Positions 36,095-44,533 of a stretch of DNA of 64,000 nucleotides are shown here, piece after piece. Under the pieces are notes generated by a model that did not search any database, was not told where the DNA came from, and worked only from the letters and a program-made list of their open reading frames with translations. The stretch's first letter is position 1, and the number at the start of each line of letters is the position of its first letter. Location: assembly GCF_001990265.1 (NCBI RefSeq), contig NZ_LYVN01000003.1:1-64000 (forward strand). The letters run 5' to 3'. Origin of the DNA: Sphingopyxis sp. KK2. Lineage in GTDB: Bacteria; Pseudomonadota; Alphaproteobacteria; Sphingomonadales; Sphingomonadaceae. A program made the position numbers and the translations under genes.

Positions 36095-36859
36095 TCAGCT
36101 GCGCGTGATCGAGGCGCCGCCGTCGAGCAGCGAGGCGGTGCCGGTGACGAAGCTCGCATCGTCCGAGGCGAGGTAGAGCACCGATTTCGCAATCTCGATC
36201 GGCTGCGCGACCCTCTTCAGCGCATGCAGGTTCGTGACGAAATCCTGCTTTTCGGCGCTGTCGTTCACCGCCTCGAACATGTCGGTCGCGACCGCGCCGG
36301 GGAGCACCGCGTTGACGCGCACCGCCTGCGGCCCATATTCGGCGGCGAGCGCCTGCGTCAGCCCGATCAGCCCCGACTTGCTCGCTGAGTAAGCGGCGCT
36401 GCCGGGGAAGGCGAAGCTGTAGCCGACGAAGGTCGAGGTGAAGATCACCGACCCGCCGCCATGCTTCACCATTTCGGCGATCTGGTGCTTGGCGCCGAGG
36501 AACGATGCGGTGAGGTTGACCGCGAGCGCGTCGCTGAAGCCCGCGGCGCTGACTTCGGTGCTGGGGCCGGCTTCGCCGAACACCCCGGCATTGTTGAAGG
36601 CGATGTCGAGGCGGCCGTAATTGTCGACCGCGGCGGCAACCAGCGCTTCATGAAAGGCTTCGCTGCGCACGTCGCCTGCGACGGCGACCGCCTCGCCGCC
36701 CGCGGCCCTGATTTCGGCGACGAGGCTGTCGAGTTCGGCCTGGCGGCGCGCGCCGACGACGACGCGGGCACCTTCGGCGGCAAAGAGTTTCGCGGTTTCG
36801 CGGCCGATGCCGGCGCTGGCGCCGGTGACGATCGCAACCTTGTTGTTCAGACGGTCCAT
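36095..36859 (-). CDS. SDR family oxidoreductase
   Basis: A 254-residue classical short-chain dehydrogenase/reductase. The cofactor motif TGASAGIG is at 12-19, NNAG follows in the middle, the catalytic Ser is in VIFTSTF and the Tyr/Lys pair in AAYSASKSG. It is an NAD(P)H-dependent alcohol/carbonyl oxidoreductase of unknown substrate. The C-terminal GTASLLDGGASITRS is family-typical. It is divergent from a LysR-type regulator, with which it shares a 119-bp control region containing a GTTCGGAA/TTCCGAAC inverted repeat. Confidence 0.9.
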   Translation of the reverse strand: MDRLNNKVAIVTGASAGIGRETAKLFAAEGARVVVGARRQAELDSLVAEIRAAGGEAVAVAGDVRSEAFHEALVAAAVDNYGRLDIAFNNAGVFGEAGPSTEVSAAGFSDALAVNLTASFLGAKHQIAEMVKHGGGSVIFTSTFVGYSFAFPGSAAYSASKSGLIGLTQALAAEYGPQAVRVNAVLPGAVATDMFEAVNDSAEKQDFVTNLHALKRVAQPIEIAKSVLYLASDDASFVTGTASLLDGGASITRS

Positions 36860-36928
36860 GATCTTTCTCCTGTTCGGCGGCGGGCCCGATGCCCGTGGTC
36901 GATGAGGGGAAAGTGGACTTTGCAGGCC

Positions 36929-36977
36929 GTTCGGAATAGACGGCATTTCTTGGTTCTATAATTCGGGATTTCCGAAC
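36929..36977. promoter_or_regulatory. Candidate LysR operator and promoter between SDR and regulator
   Basis: GTTCGGAA at 36929-36936 and TTCCGAAC at 36970-36977 are perfect inverted arms 33 bases apart. A TATAAT lies at 36957-36962 facing the LysR gene, whose start follows at 36979. LysR regulators often bind paired sites upstream of a divergent target and over their own promoter, which this layout suits. Confidence 0.6.
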
Positions 36978-36978
36978 A

Positions 36979-37881
36979 ATGATCCGCATCGAGGGCATCG
37001 CCGCCTTTATCGCCACGGTCGAGCAGGGCTCGATCAGCGGCGCCGCGCGCCAGCTCCGGCTGTCGAAATCGGTGGTCAGCGAACGCCTCGCCGAACTCGA
37101 ACGCTCGCTCGGCAGCGCGCTGCTCCACCGCACGACGCGCAAACTCGGGCTGACCGAGGACGGCAGCGCCTTCCTGCCGCGCGCGCAGCGCATCGTCCGC
37201 GACGTGACCGAGGCGGCGGCCGACATCGCCGAGCGGCGCGGCACGCTGTCGGGGCCGCTGCGCATCGCGGCGCCGGTGACCTTCGGCCATATGCACCTCG
37301 GCCCCGCGCTCTATCCGTTCCTGAAAGCGCATCCCGAGCTGCAGCTGACGCTCGACCTCGACGACCGCCGCATCGACGTCGCGTCGAGCGGGCATGACGC
37401 AATCATCCGCCAGGGGGTGATCGACGACAGCCGGCTGATCGTGTGGAAACTCGCGAAGAGCCGCCGCATCCTCACCGCCTCGGCCGCCTATCTCGCCGAA
37501 TATGGCACGCCGCGGACGCTCGAGGATCTGCGCGCGCATCGCGGCATCTTCTACACCAACCGCGGCGTCGCCGACTGGCATTTTCGCACCAAGGACGGGC
37601 CGGTGGCGATTCAGGCGAAGCAGGCGCTCGGGGTCAACAATGGCGACATGATCCGCGACGCGGTCGCGGCGGGGCTCGGCATCGCGATGCTCCCCGCCTT
37701 CATCGCCGGCCCCGCAATCAAGGCGGGCCGGCTCGTCGCCATCCCGCTCGACCTCGCCCCCGACGAGGAGTGGATTTACATGGCGCATGGCCAGGGGCGC
37801 GAGCCGTCGGCGAAATTACGCGCGCTCCGCGATCATTTGCAGACGGCGTTCGGCGACCCGCCTTATTGGGACGCGAGCTAG
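36979..37881 (+). CDS. LysR-family transcriptional regulator
   Basis: A 300-residue LTTR. The N-terminal winged helix-turn-helix (about 3-62) reads AFIATVEQGSISGAARQLRL then SKSVVSERLAELERSLGSAL; the effector domain begins near 90 (GPLRIAAPVTFGHMHLGPAL). It belongs to the AaeR/DsdC-like aromatic-response type by overall pattern. It probably controls the divergent SDR gene in response to a small molecule. Its 3' end overlaps the convergent MHYT-GGDEF-EAL gene by four bases. Confidence 0.9.
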   Translation: MIRIEGIAAFIATVEQGSISGAARQLRLSKSVVSERLAELERSLGSALLHRTTRKLGLTEDGSAFLPRAQRIVRDVTEAAADIAERRGTLSGPLRIAAPVTFGHMHLGPALYPFLKAHPELQLTLDLDDRRIDVASSGHDAIIRQGVIDDSRLIVWKLAKSRRILTASAAYLAEYGTPRTLEDLRAHRGIFYTNRGVADWHFRTKDGPVAIQAKQALGVNNGDMIRDAVAAGLGIAMLPAFIAGPAIKAGRLVAIPLDLAPDEEWIYMAHGQGREPSAKLRALRDHLQTAFGDPPYWDAS

Positions 37882-39890
37882 GCGACCGCCGCCGCGGCGC
37901 CGCCACCGGCGACATCGCGGCCCGGGCGCCCGATCAGGAAGCCTTGCGCCTCGTCGCAGCCCTCGCGGCGCAGCACGTCGAGCTGCTCGCGCGTCTCGAT
38001 CCCTTCCGCCAGGATCGGGATCGACAGGCTCTTGCCCAGCGCGAGCACCGCACGCAGGATCGCGGTCGACTGGATATTGCCCTCGAGCTCGGCGGCGAAG
38101 AAGCGGTCGAGCTTGATCTTGTCGAACGGAAAGGCGCGCAAGGTTTCGAGCGACGAATAGCCGGTGCCGAAATCGTCGAGCGCGACCCCGATGCCCAGCG
38201 CCTTGATCTGGCGCAGCACGTGCAGCGCGCGCTCGCGATCGGCGATGATCGCGGTCTCGGTCAGCTCGATCTCCAGCCGCCGCGGCGGCAGCCCGGTATC
38301 GAGCAATATCTGGTGGAACAGCCGCGGCAGGTCGGCGTGCGACAGCTGCAGCGGCGACACATTGACCGCGACCTTCGCGCCATGCGTCCAGCCCGCGGCG
38401 TCGGCGCAGGCGCGGCGCAGCACCCATTCGCCGAGCGTCAGGATAAAGCCGTTCGATTCGGCGATCGGGATGAAGGTCACGGGGGGAATCGGGCCGCGCA
38501 GCGGGTGCGTCCAGCGCAGCAGCGCCTCGTAACCCGTGACCTCGCCGGTGTTGACCGAGGTCTGCACCTGGTAATGGACGTCGAGCTCGTTGCGGTCGAT
38601 CGCGCGGCGCAGGTCGGCGGCCAGCTCGCGCTGGTCGCGGATCGCCTCGTCGAGCGCCGAATCATAGGGAACCGGCACCGGCGCGGCGTCGGCCTTGGCG
38701 CGGTACATCGCGAGGTCGGCGTTGTTCGCGAGCATGTCGGCGCTGATCGCGTCGTCGGGATAGACCGCGATGCCGATGCTCGCGCCCAGCCGCGCCTCGA
38801 ATTCCTCGAACGCCAGCGGCGCCTTCAGCTCGGCGTCGAGCCGCGCGGCAAAGGCATGGATCTGCGCGCGGTCGGTGAAGCGCGTCAGCGCGACGAATTC
38901 GTCGCCGCCGAGGCGCGCGACGAACTCCTGTTCGCCCAATGCGCCGCGCAGCCGCTGCGCGATCCGCACCAGCACCGCGTCGCCCGCCTTGTGGCCATGG
39001 ACGTCGTTGACTTCCTTGAAACGGTCGAGGTCGATCGCGCACAGCCCGACGCGCTCGCCGCTGGTGCTCGCGATCGCGATCTGGCGCCCCAGCTCCTCGC
39101 GGAACGCGACGCGGTTGGGCAGCCCGGTCAGGCTGTCGTTCATCGCCATGCGGGTCAGTTCGCGCATCGCGTCCGAGCGCGTCTGGCGGTCGAGCATCGC
39201 CGCGAACACCCCCGCGGCGATCACGATCGCGCCGACCAGCACCGTCGCCAGCGCCAGCGCGTTGAACTCCGACGGACGCAGCGGCGTCGCGTCGAGCGCC
39301 ATCGGGGTGATCCGCATCGCGGTCATCGACAGGAAATGCAGCGACGCGATCGCAAGCACGATCAGCGCGGTGGCGACCGGCACGCGGTGGCGGACCGTAC
39401 GGCGCGTGCGCAGCGTCGCGACCGCGACCGACGACAGGACGATCCCCATCACGATCGCGGTGACGACATAGACCATGTCCCATTCGACGATGCCGTCGAC
39501 GCGGTACGCGGTCATGCCGGTGAAATGCATCGCGGCGATCGCCGCGCCGAACAGCGCGCCGCCGACCGCGCCATAGGCTTCGTGCCGCCCCCAGGCGGCG
39601 ACCGCGAAGCCCATGAAACAGCCGACCATCGCGACCATCAGCGACGCGATCGTCAGCACGGGGTCGAGCGTCACCGGCGCCTTCGCCTCGAAGGCGAGCA
39701 TCGCGACGAAATGGGTGCACCAGATCGTCGCGCTCGCGGCGACCGAGATCAGGAAGGCCCAGGCCAGCCCCTGCCCCCGCGCCGCACCGCGCGCGCGTTC
39801 GAACATCTGGACGATCGAAAAGGCGCCGACACCGCAGACAAGCACCGCGAGCGCGACGAGCCACGGGTCGTGCTCGACCGCGATGCACAT
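37878..39890 (-). CDS. MHYT-GGDEF-EAL cyclic-di-GMP signalling protein
   Basis: A 670-residue membrane signalling protein. Residues 1-225 contain about seven helices with the MHYT metal-sensor repeats visible as THFVAML, MHFTGMTAYRV and LHFLSMTAMRI. A GGDEF domain follows (about 235-400) with an intact ARLGGDEFVAL, then an EAL domain (about 415-660) with YEALLRW, DDFGTGYSS and ILAEGIET. Both catalytic motifs look active, so it could make or degrade c-di-GMP. MHYT domains are thought to sense O2, CO or NO through copper. The start could also lie at GTG 39917; the ATG at 39890 has the better context. Confidence 0.92.
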   Translation of the reverse strand: MCIAVEHDPWLVALAVLVCGVGAFSIVQMFERARGAARGQGLAWAFLISVAASATIWCTHFVAMLAFEAKAPVTLDPVLTIASLMVAMVGCFMGFAVAAWGRHEAYGAVGGALFGAAIAAMHFTGMTAYRVDGIVEWDMVYVVTAIVMGIVLSSVAVATLRTRRTVRHRVPVATALIVLAIASLHFLSMTAMRITPMALDATPLRPSEFNALALATVLVGAIVIAAGVFAAMLDRQTRSDAMRELTRMAMNDSLTGLPNRVAFREELGRQIAIASTSGERVGLCAIDLDRFKEVNDVHGHKAGDAVLVRIAQRLRGALGEQEFVARLGGDEFVALTRFTDRAQIHAFAARLDAELKAPLAFEEFEARLGASIGIAVYPDDAISADMLANNADLAMYRAKADAAPVPVPYDSALDEAIRDQRELAADLRRAIDRNELDVHYQVQTSVNTGEVTGYEALLRWTHPLRGPIPPVTFIPIAESNGFILTLGEWVLRRACADAAGWTHGAKVAVNVSPLQLSHADLPRLFHQILLDTGLPPRRLEIELTETAIIADRERALHVLRQIKALGIGVALDDFGTGYSSLETLRAFPFDKIKLDRFFAAELEGNIQSTAILRAVLALGKSLSIPILAEGIETREQLDVLRREGCDEAQGFLIGRPGRDVAGGGAAAAVA

Positions 39891-39978
39891 GGCCAGCCTG
39901 ATCAAAATCCCCACCTTTCGACGCAAAAACGCCCCACCGGACGGGCGGGACGATTGCTGCCGAAATGGCGGTAATTGC

Positions 39979-39992
39979 TTACAAATTTGTAA
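39979..39992. promoter_or_regulatory. 14-bp A/T palindrome in a divergent promoter region
   Basis: TTACAAATTTGTAA is a perfect palindrome in the 224-bp gap between the MHYT-GGDEF-EAL gene (start 39890) and the hypothetical gene at 40115. The 39960-40010 stretch is the most A/T-rich part of the neighbourhood, and TTGACG follows on the plus strand. It could be an operator or simply promoter DNA. Confidence 0.4.
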
Positions 39993-40114
39993 ATTTTATT
40001 GACGGTGGGGGCGGCGATTTCGCGACAGGGCGGTCGGCACACGCTCTCAACTGTGGCCTATCTCCGACCCCTCAGCTATGAGACTTCATATCACGCCATC
40101 GAAGGCCGGACACC

Positions 40115-40831
40115 ATGACCACCGCCACGCCCCCGTCGGCCCCAAAGTCGCGCAGGCTTCGGATTCTTCACGGCATCGGCTACCTGACCACCACCCTCGT
40201 CGGCATCCAGTTGCTCTTCATCGCCTTCATGGTCGGATCGGATTGGTGGGACAGACGCCAGATTGACCTGCGATACCGCGAGTCGACCCGCACCCATGAC
40301 GGCCCATTGACCAATATTGGATCGGAGGGTCTCGAAGAATCCGCGGCACTGCTCGCGGCGCTGCCGACGGCATCGCAGGATGCACCCGATTCCTTCCGGA
40401 TCGTTATTGAGCCCTCGCTGAGCCTGCACAGTTACGCGCTCTCGCTGATCCCGGCTAATAAACGCGAGTCCTCGGTCGCGGCCGAGTTTGTGACGCTATC
40501 GGAGGATGCCTGCGACTCTCGCGCGCCCTTGGCGATGAAGCGCCGCACCTTCACGCTGTCGCCAACCGATTATCGCCAGTTCGCGTCATGGTTCGATGCG
40601 AAAACCGAAGGATATGACGGCAGCAACGAAGGCGTCCTCGATGGCACGAGCGTCAGCTTCGAGCGGCGCAAGGCGGGCCGAACAACCTCGGGAAGCGGCA
40701 ATGTCCCGGATCACCATGGCGAACTCGCCGCCCGGTTGCTCCAGTTGGTGAAGCCGCACATCAAGGGCGCCGATATTCCGACCGATCCGAGCTGGCATAT
40801 CGCGGTGACGACGAAGGACTGCGAAAACTAA
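40115..40831 (+). CDS. Hypothetical single-span membrane protein
   Basis: A 238-residue protein with a basic N-terminus, one hydrophobic helix (about 24-42) and a soluble domain of about 190 residues outside or inside the membrane. No family is recognised. Its codons use A and T at third positions more than the neighbours do (for example GGATCGGAG, AACAACCTC-type stretches), suggesting transfer or low expression. Its stop codon TAA overlaps the stop of the convergent ABC exporter gene. Confidence 0.68.
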   Translation: MTTATPPSAPKSRRLRILHGIGYLTTTLVGIQLLFIAFMVGSDWWDRRQIDLRYRESTRTHDGPLTNIGSEGLEESAALLAALPTASQDAPDSFRIVIEPSLSLHSYALSLIPANKRESSVAAEFVTLSEDACDSRAPLAMKRRTFTLSPTDYRQFASWFDAKTEGYDGSNEGVLDGTSVSFERRKAGRTTSGSGNVPDHHGELAARLLQLVKPHIKGADIPTDPSWHIAVTTKDCEN

Positions 40832-42642
40832 ACCGTCCCCTCCTCCTTCTCCGCCTGCTGCCGCGCCCACATGTCGGCATAGAGCCCGCGCATCCGCAGC
40901 AGCTCTTCGTGCGTCCCCGTCTCCGCCACGCGGCCGCGGTCGAGCACGATGATCCGGTCGGCGTTCACCACCGTCGACAGCCGGTGCGCGATCACCAGCG
41001 TCGTGCGCCGCTCCGCAATCCGCTCGAGCGTTGCCTGGATCGCGGCCTCGGTGCGGCTGTCGAGCGCGCTCGTCGCTTCGTCGAGGATCAGGATCGGCGG
41101 GTTTTTCAGCAGGGTGCGCGCGATCGCGACGCGCTGCTTCTCGCCGCCCGACAGCTTGAGCCCGCGCTCGCCGACCTCGGTGTCATAGCCCTGCGGCAGC
41201 AGCGCGATGAAGCTGTCGATCGCCGCGCCCTCGGCCGCCGCCGCGATATCACCGGCGCTCGCGCCCTCGCGGCCATAGGCGATATTATAGCCGATGCTGT
41301 CGTTGAACAGCACCGTGTCCTGCGGGACGATGCCGATCTCGCCGCGCAGGCTGGCCTGCGTGACCTTGGCGATATCCTGATCGTCGATCGTGATCCGCCC
41401 GCCCTGCGGGTCATAGAAGCGGAAGAGCAGCCGCGCGATCGTCGACTTGCCCGCACCCGACGGCCCGACGATCGCCAGCGTCTCGCCCGCGCCGACCGCG
41501 AAGCTGACGCCGTTCAGGATCGTGCGGTCGGGCTCGTAACCGAACACGACATTGTCGAACGCCACCGCGCCGCCGCTCACGACGAGCGGCCAGGCGCCCT
41601 CGGCGTCGCGCACCTCGGGCGGGGTGTCGATCAGGCGGAACATCGCCTCCATGTCGATCAGCCCCTGGCGGATCACGCGATAGACCATGCCGAGCATGTC
41701 GAGCGGGCGGAACAGCTGCGCGAGCAAGGTGTTCACCAGCACGACGTCGCCGACCTTATATTCGCCGGTCGACCAGCCCCACACGGTATAGGCCATCGCC
41801 CCCGCCATCGCGGCGTTGGTGATGAAACTCTGCCCGATGTTGAGCCAGGCGAGGCTGTTCTCGCTCTTCACCGCGGCGCGCGCATATTGGTCGGCGACGT
41901 CGCGATAGCGCGCCGCCTCGCGCTCCTCGGCGCCGAAATATTTGACCGTCTCGTAATTGAGCAGGCTGTCGACGCTGCGCCCGACGGTCAGCGTATCGAG
42001 GTCGTTCATCCGCACGCGCAGCGCGTTGCGCCAGTCGGTCACCTTGCGCGTGAAGATGATATAGAGGATCACCATCAGCGCGGTCGCGCTGGCGAGCCCG
42101 AAGCTGAACTTGGTCCAGAAGATCACCAGCACCGCGACCAGCTCGATCACCGTCGGCGCGATGTTGAAAAGCAGGAAATAAAGCATCGTGTCGATGCTCT
42201 TGGTCCCGCGCTCGATCACCTTGGTCACCTCGCCGGTCCGCCGCGCGAGGTGGAAGCGCAGGCTCAGCGCGTGGAGGTGGGTGAAGGTCGCGATCGCGAG
42301 TTCGCGCGTCGCATCCTGCCCGACGCGCTCGAACACGACGTTGCGCATATTGTCGAACAGCACCCCGGCAAAGCGCGCGCCGGCATAGGCAAGCACCAGT
42401 CCGATCGCGAGCGCGACGCCCTCTTCCATCCCCGGCGCCATCTTGTCGATCGCGGCGCCATAGAGAAAGCCCATCGACAGCTGCACGCCCTTCGACGCGA
42501 GCACGATGAGCGCCGCGGCGACGATGCGGATCTTGTGCTCGGTGTGTCCGGCGGGCCAGAGATAGGGAAGGAAGCGCCGCAACGTCGCGAGGACGGGCGG
42601 TTCGCTGGCCGCCTCGGCGGAAGTTTGCGTATCGGGCGGCAT
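40828..42642 (-). CDS. ABC exporter, ATM/HMT type (half-transporter)
   Basis: A 604-residue fused membrane-plus-ATPase exporter. Six helices lie in 1-320; the nucleotide-binding domain has Walker A VGPSGAGKST, signature LSGGEKQRVAIART and Walker B ILILDEATSALD, with the H-loop VIAHRLSTVVNADRI. The sequence follows bacterial Atm1-type transporters (HARRTGEVTKVIERGTKSID-like coupling region), which export glutathione-metal or persulfide conjugates. It would act as a homodimer. The upstream flank carries element copy D. Confidence 0.92.
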   Translation of the reverse strand: MPPDTQTSAEAASEPPVLATLRRFLPYLWPAGHTEHKIRIVAAALIVLASKGVQLSMGFLYGAAIDKMAPGMEEGVALAIGLVLAYAGARFAGVLFDNMRNVVFERVGQDATRELAIATFTHLHALSLRFHLARRTGEVTKVIERGTKSIDTMLYFLLFNIAPTVIELVAVLVIFWTKFSFGLASATALMVILYIIFTRKVTDWRNALRVRMNDLDTLTVGRSVDSLLNYETVKYFGAEEREAARYRDVADQYARAAVKSENSLAWLNIGQSFITNAAMAGAMAYTVWGWSTGEYKVGDVVLVNTLLAQLFRPLDMLGMVYRVIRQGLIDMEAMFRLIDTPPEVRDAEGAWPLVVSGGAVAFDNVVFGYEPDRTILNGVSFAVGAGETLAIVGPSGAGKSTIARLLFRFYDPQGGRITIDDQDIAKVTQASLRGEIGIVPQDTVLFNDSIGYNIAYGREGASAGDIAAAAEGAAIDSFIALLPQGYDTEVGERGLKLSGGEKQRVAIARTLLKNPPILILDEATSALDSRTEAAIQATLERIAERRTTLVIAHRLSTVVNADRIIVLDRGRVAETGTHEELLRMRGLYADMWARQQAEKEEGTV

Positions 42643-42718
42643 GCGCGGCCTATGTAGGGTGGCGGGCGTGCGACGCCAAGCCGGGTTGGCCGGACCTTCG
42701 GGCGCGGTGTTATTTTCG

Positions 42719-42966
42719 TCTCACGCAAAGGCGCAAAGGCGCAAAGAAAAGGGGCTCACACAAAGACACAAAGAGGGCAGTCCATGCCGCCGGCGCGGGG
42801 CGAGGCTCGCGCGAAGCGCAATTGGAAATATCGCCTGCGGCGACGGGACGACGCCCGCTGGCCAGGCGCGCCCTCTTTGTGTCTTCGTGTGAGAATCTCT
42901 TTCTTCTTCACGCCTTTGCGCCCCTTCGACTGCCTTGCGGGCGCTCAGGACAGGCTTTGCGTGAGA
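42719..42966. repeat. Nested inverted-repeat element, gene-less copy D with an inserted repeat
   Basis: Outer left arm 42719-42750 (TCTCACGCAAAGGCGCAAAG ...) and outer right arm 42901-42966. Inner arms 42755-42778 and 42870-42893 are 24-bp complements with one mismatch. The outer right arm is interrupted by about 33 bases at 42923-42955 (CCTTCGACTGCC ... GCTCAGGACAGG) that resemble the repeat family of 52101-52190. The loop matches copy B and, inverted, copy C. Confidence 0.85.
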
Positions 42967-42996
42967 TTCTTCTTCCTGCTTCCTGCGCGGGACAGC

Positions 42997-43149
42997 CTAC
43001 CGCGAATCGCGATAGCCCGCGCGCCGCAACAGGCGGTCGATCAGCCGCCGTTCGTCGGGGGTCGGCCCCGCGAGTTCGGGGGTTTCGATCGTGGTCAGGC
43101 GCCGGCCGAACAGGGGACGGCGCGGCGGAAGCAGGGGGGAGAAGCGCAT
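42997..43149 (-). CDS. Small hypothetical protein
   Basis: A 50-residue basic protein (MRFSPLLPPRRPLFGRRLTT then TIETPELAGPTPDERRLIDR, ending RRAGYRDSR). The acidic-to-basic amphipathic C-terminal helix and lack of stop codons on the coding strand make it plausible, but it is short and has a weak ribosome binding site. It lies downstream of lptA on the same strand, in the place where lptB is often found. Confidence 0.45.
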   Translation of the reverse strand: MRFSPLLPPRRPLFGRRLTTIETPELAGPTPDERRLIDRLLRRAGYRDSR

Positions 43150-43303
43150 AGGGGGCAAGGCGCCTTTCGTTGCGCGGCTTTGCACCCCCCGGTGCCGCAG
43201 ATGATCTGGTCCCGCCGCGACCTTGGCGCGCGATGGTGAAGGACGCGTGCAGGGAAAGGGCGGACGCGCCCTTTACCATCTTCGCGCCGCGCTGCGGGGC
43301 GGC

Positions 43304-43885
43304 TTACTGCTTGCGTTCGGGGACGGTGAAGGTGCCGGTCACCCGGCCGCCCGCACCCGGCACGACATTACCGTCGGGTCCGCGCGTGGCGCCGCGGCCG
43401 TCGACCGTCGCGCGCCCCGAATTGAGGTCGATCACCAGCCGCCCGCCGTTCAGCCGGTTGCCGCGCTGGGTCAGCTGGACATTGCCGACCATCGTGATCA
43501 GCCGCCGGTCGAGGTCGTAAATCGCGACATTGCCCGTCGCGCGTTCGTCGCCCTTGGTCACCACGACGCCGCCGGTCGCGTCGAGCCGATTGACGTCGGT
43601 GCCGCCCTGCCGCGTGTAGGCGACGGTCATCCGCTGCGACGTCACGGTCATGCCCGCCTGCGTCACGGTGACCCCGCCCGACAGCACGACGCGGTCGGAA
43701 CGGTCCTGCACCTCGATGCTGCCGGCGCTGAAATCGACCGGCGCATTGCTGTTGTGGTTGGCGAGCGCCTGCGCCTGCGCCGGGGCGCCGCTGCCGCTCG
43801 ACAGGATCGCGAGGCTGGTCAGCACGAAGCTCGCCCCGGCGATCGCCAGGCTGCGCGGACCCCACAGGCGCGACGTTGCGGTCAT
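43304..43885 (-). CDS. lptA: LptA/OstA family lipopolysaccharide transport protein
   Basis: A 193-residue periplasmic OstA-like protein: N-terminal signal-like helix (to about 38), then the LptA fold with VDFSAGSIEVQDRSDRVVLS, VTSQRMTVAYTRQ and NRLNGGRLVIDLNSGRATVD. It bridges inner and outer membrane in the Lpt machine that carries LPS. Its start overlaps the lptC stop by four bases (ATGA). Sphingomonads make glycosphingolipids instead of LPS, so the cargo here could be that lipid; this is inference. Confidence 0.88.
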   Translation of the reverse strand: MTATSRLWGPRSLAIAGASFVLTSLAILSSGSGAPAQAQALANHNSNAPVDFSAGSIEVQDRSDRVVLSGGVTVTQAGMTVTSQRMTVAYTRQGGTDVNRLDATGGVVVTKGDERATGNVAIYDLDRRLITMVGNVQLTQRGNRLNGGRLVIDLNSGRATVDGRGATRGPDGNVVPGAGGRVTGTFTVPERKQ

Positions 43886-44520
43886 TTCAGCACTCCCTGA
43901 TTGATTCGCAGCCGGGCGTTGCCCGACAGGCGGACGACGCGCGTGTCGAGGTCGGCCGACAGCGCGTTGGCCGAAAAATTGCCGATGTTCAATGCGCCCG
44001 TGACACCGCCGCTGCCCGTCAGGCTGCGCGACTTCAGATCGATCGCGACATTGCTCGCGTCGATCCGGTATCCGTTGGCGCTGCGCACGCGCACCGCGCC
44101 GGGGACCGCGACCTGTTCGGTATCCATATTATATTGCCCCGCCGCCGCCGCGATCGTCGCGGGGCCGTCGGCGAGGTTGATCGCGCCCGACAATTGCTCC
44201 ATCCGCACCACCGGTTCGGCCGAGCTTTTCTGCACCGCGCTGCCCGCGACGAGCGCGAAGGGCTGGCCCTTGGTGTCCTGCCCGCGATATTCGGCGCGCG
44301 TCACCTTCATCCGCTCCTTGGCGACCTCGACCTTGTCCTTGGAGAGCAGGAAGCTGACCTCGGCGCGCTGGGTGAAGGGCGAAAAGATCAGCACCGCGCC
44401 GACAACGCCGATCACCAGCGGCAGGCCGAAGCGCAGGATCTTGATGACGCGGTCGTGGCTCGACCCGCTGGTCGCCCACAGCTGGCGCATCGTGCGGTCA
44501 TGGTCGGCGCGCGCGGACAT
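43882..44520 (-). CDS. lptC: LPS export ABC transporter periplasmic protein LptC
   Basis: A 212-residue bitopic protein: one helix at about 30-48 (RFGLPLVIGVVGAVLIFSPF), then a periplasmic OstA-fold domain (GAINLADGPATIAAAAGQYN, and a region ending RVVRLSGNARLRINQGVLK). It joins LptBFG in the inner membrane to LptA. It follows the ribonuclease D gene by 13 bases and overlaps lptA by four, so rnd-lptC-lptA is one operon. Confidence 0.87.
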   Translation of the reverse strand: MSARADHDRTMRQLWATSGSSHDRVIKILRFGLPLVIGVVGAVLIFSPFTQRAEVSFLLSKDKVEVAKERMKVTRAEYRGQDTKGQPFALVAGSAVQKSSAEPVVRMEQLSGAINLADGPATIAAAAGQYNMDTEQVAVPGAVRVRSANGYRIDASNVAIDLKSRSLTGSGGVTGALNIGNFSANALSADLDTRVVRLSGNARLRINQGVLK

Positions 44521-44533
44521 GCGAATCGCCCCT

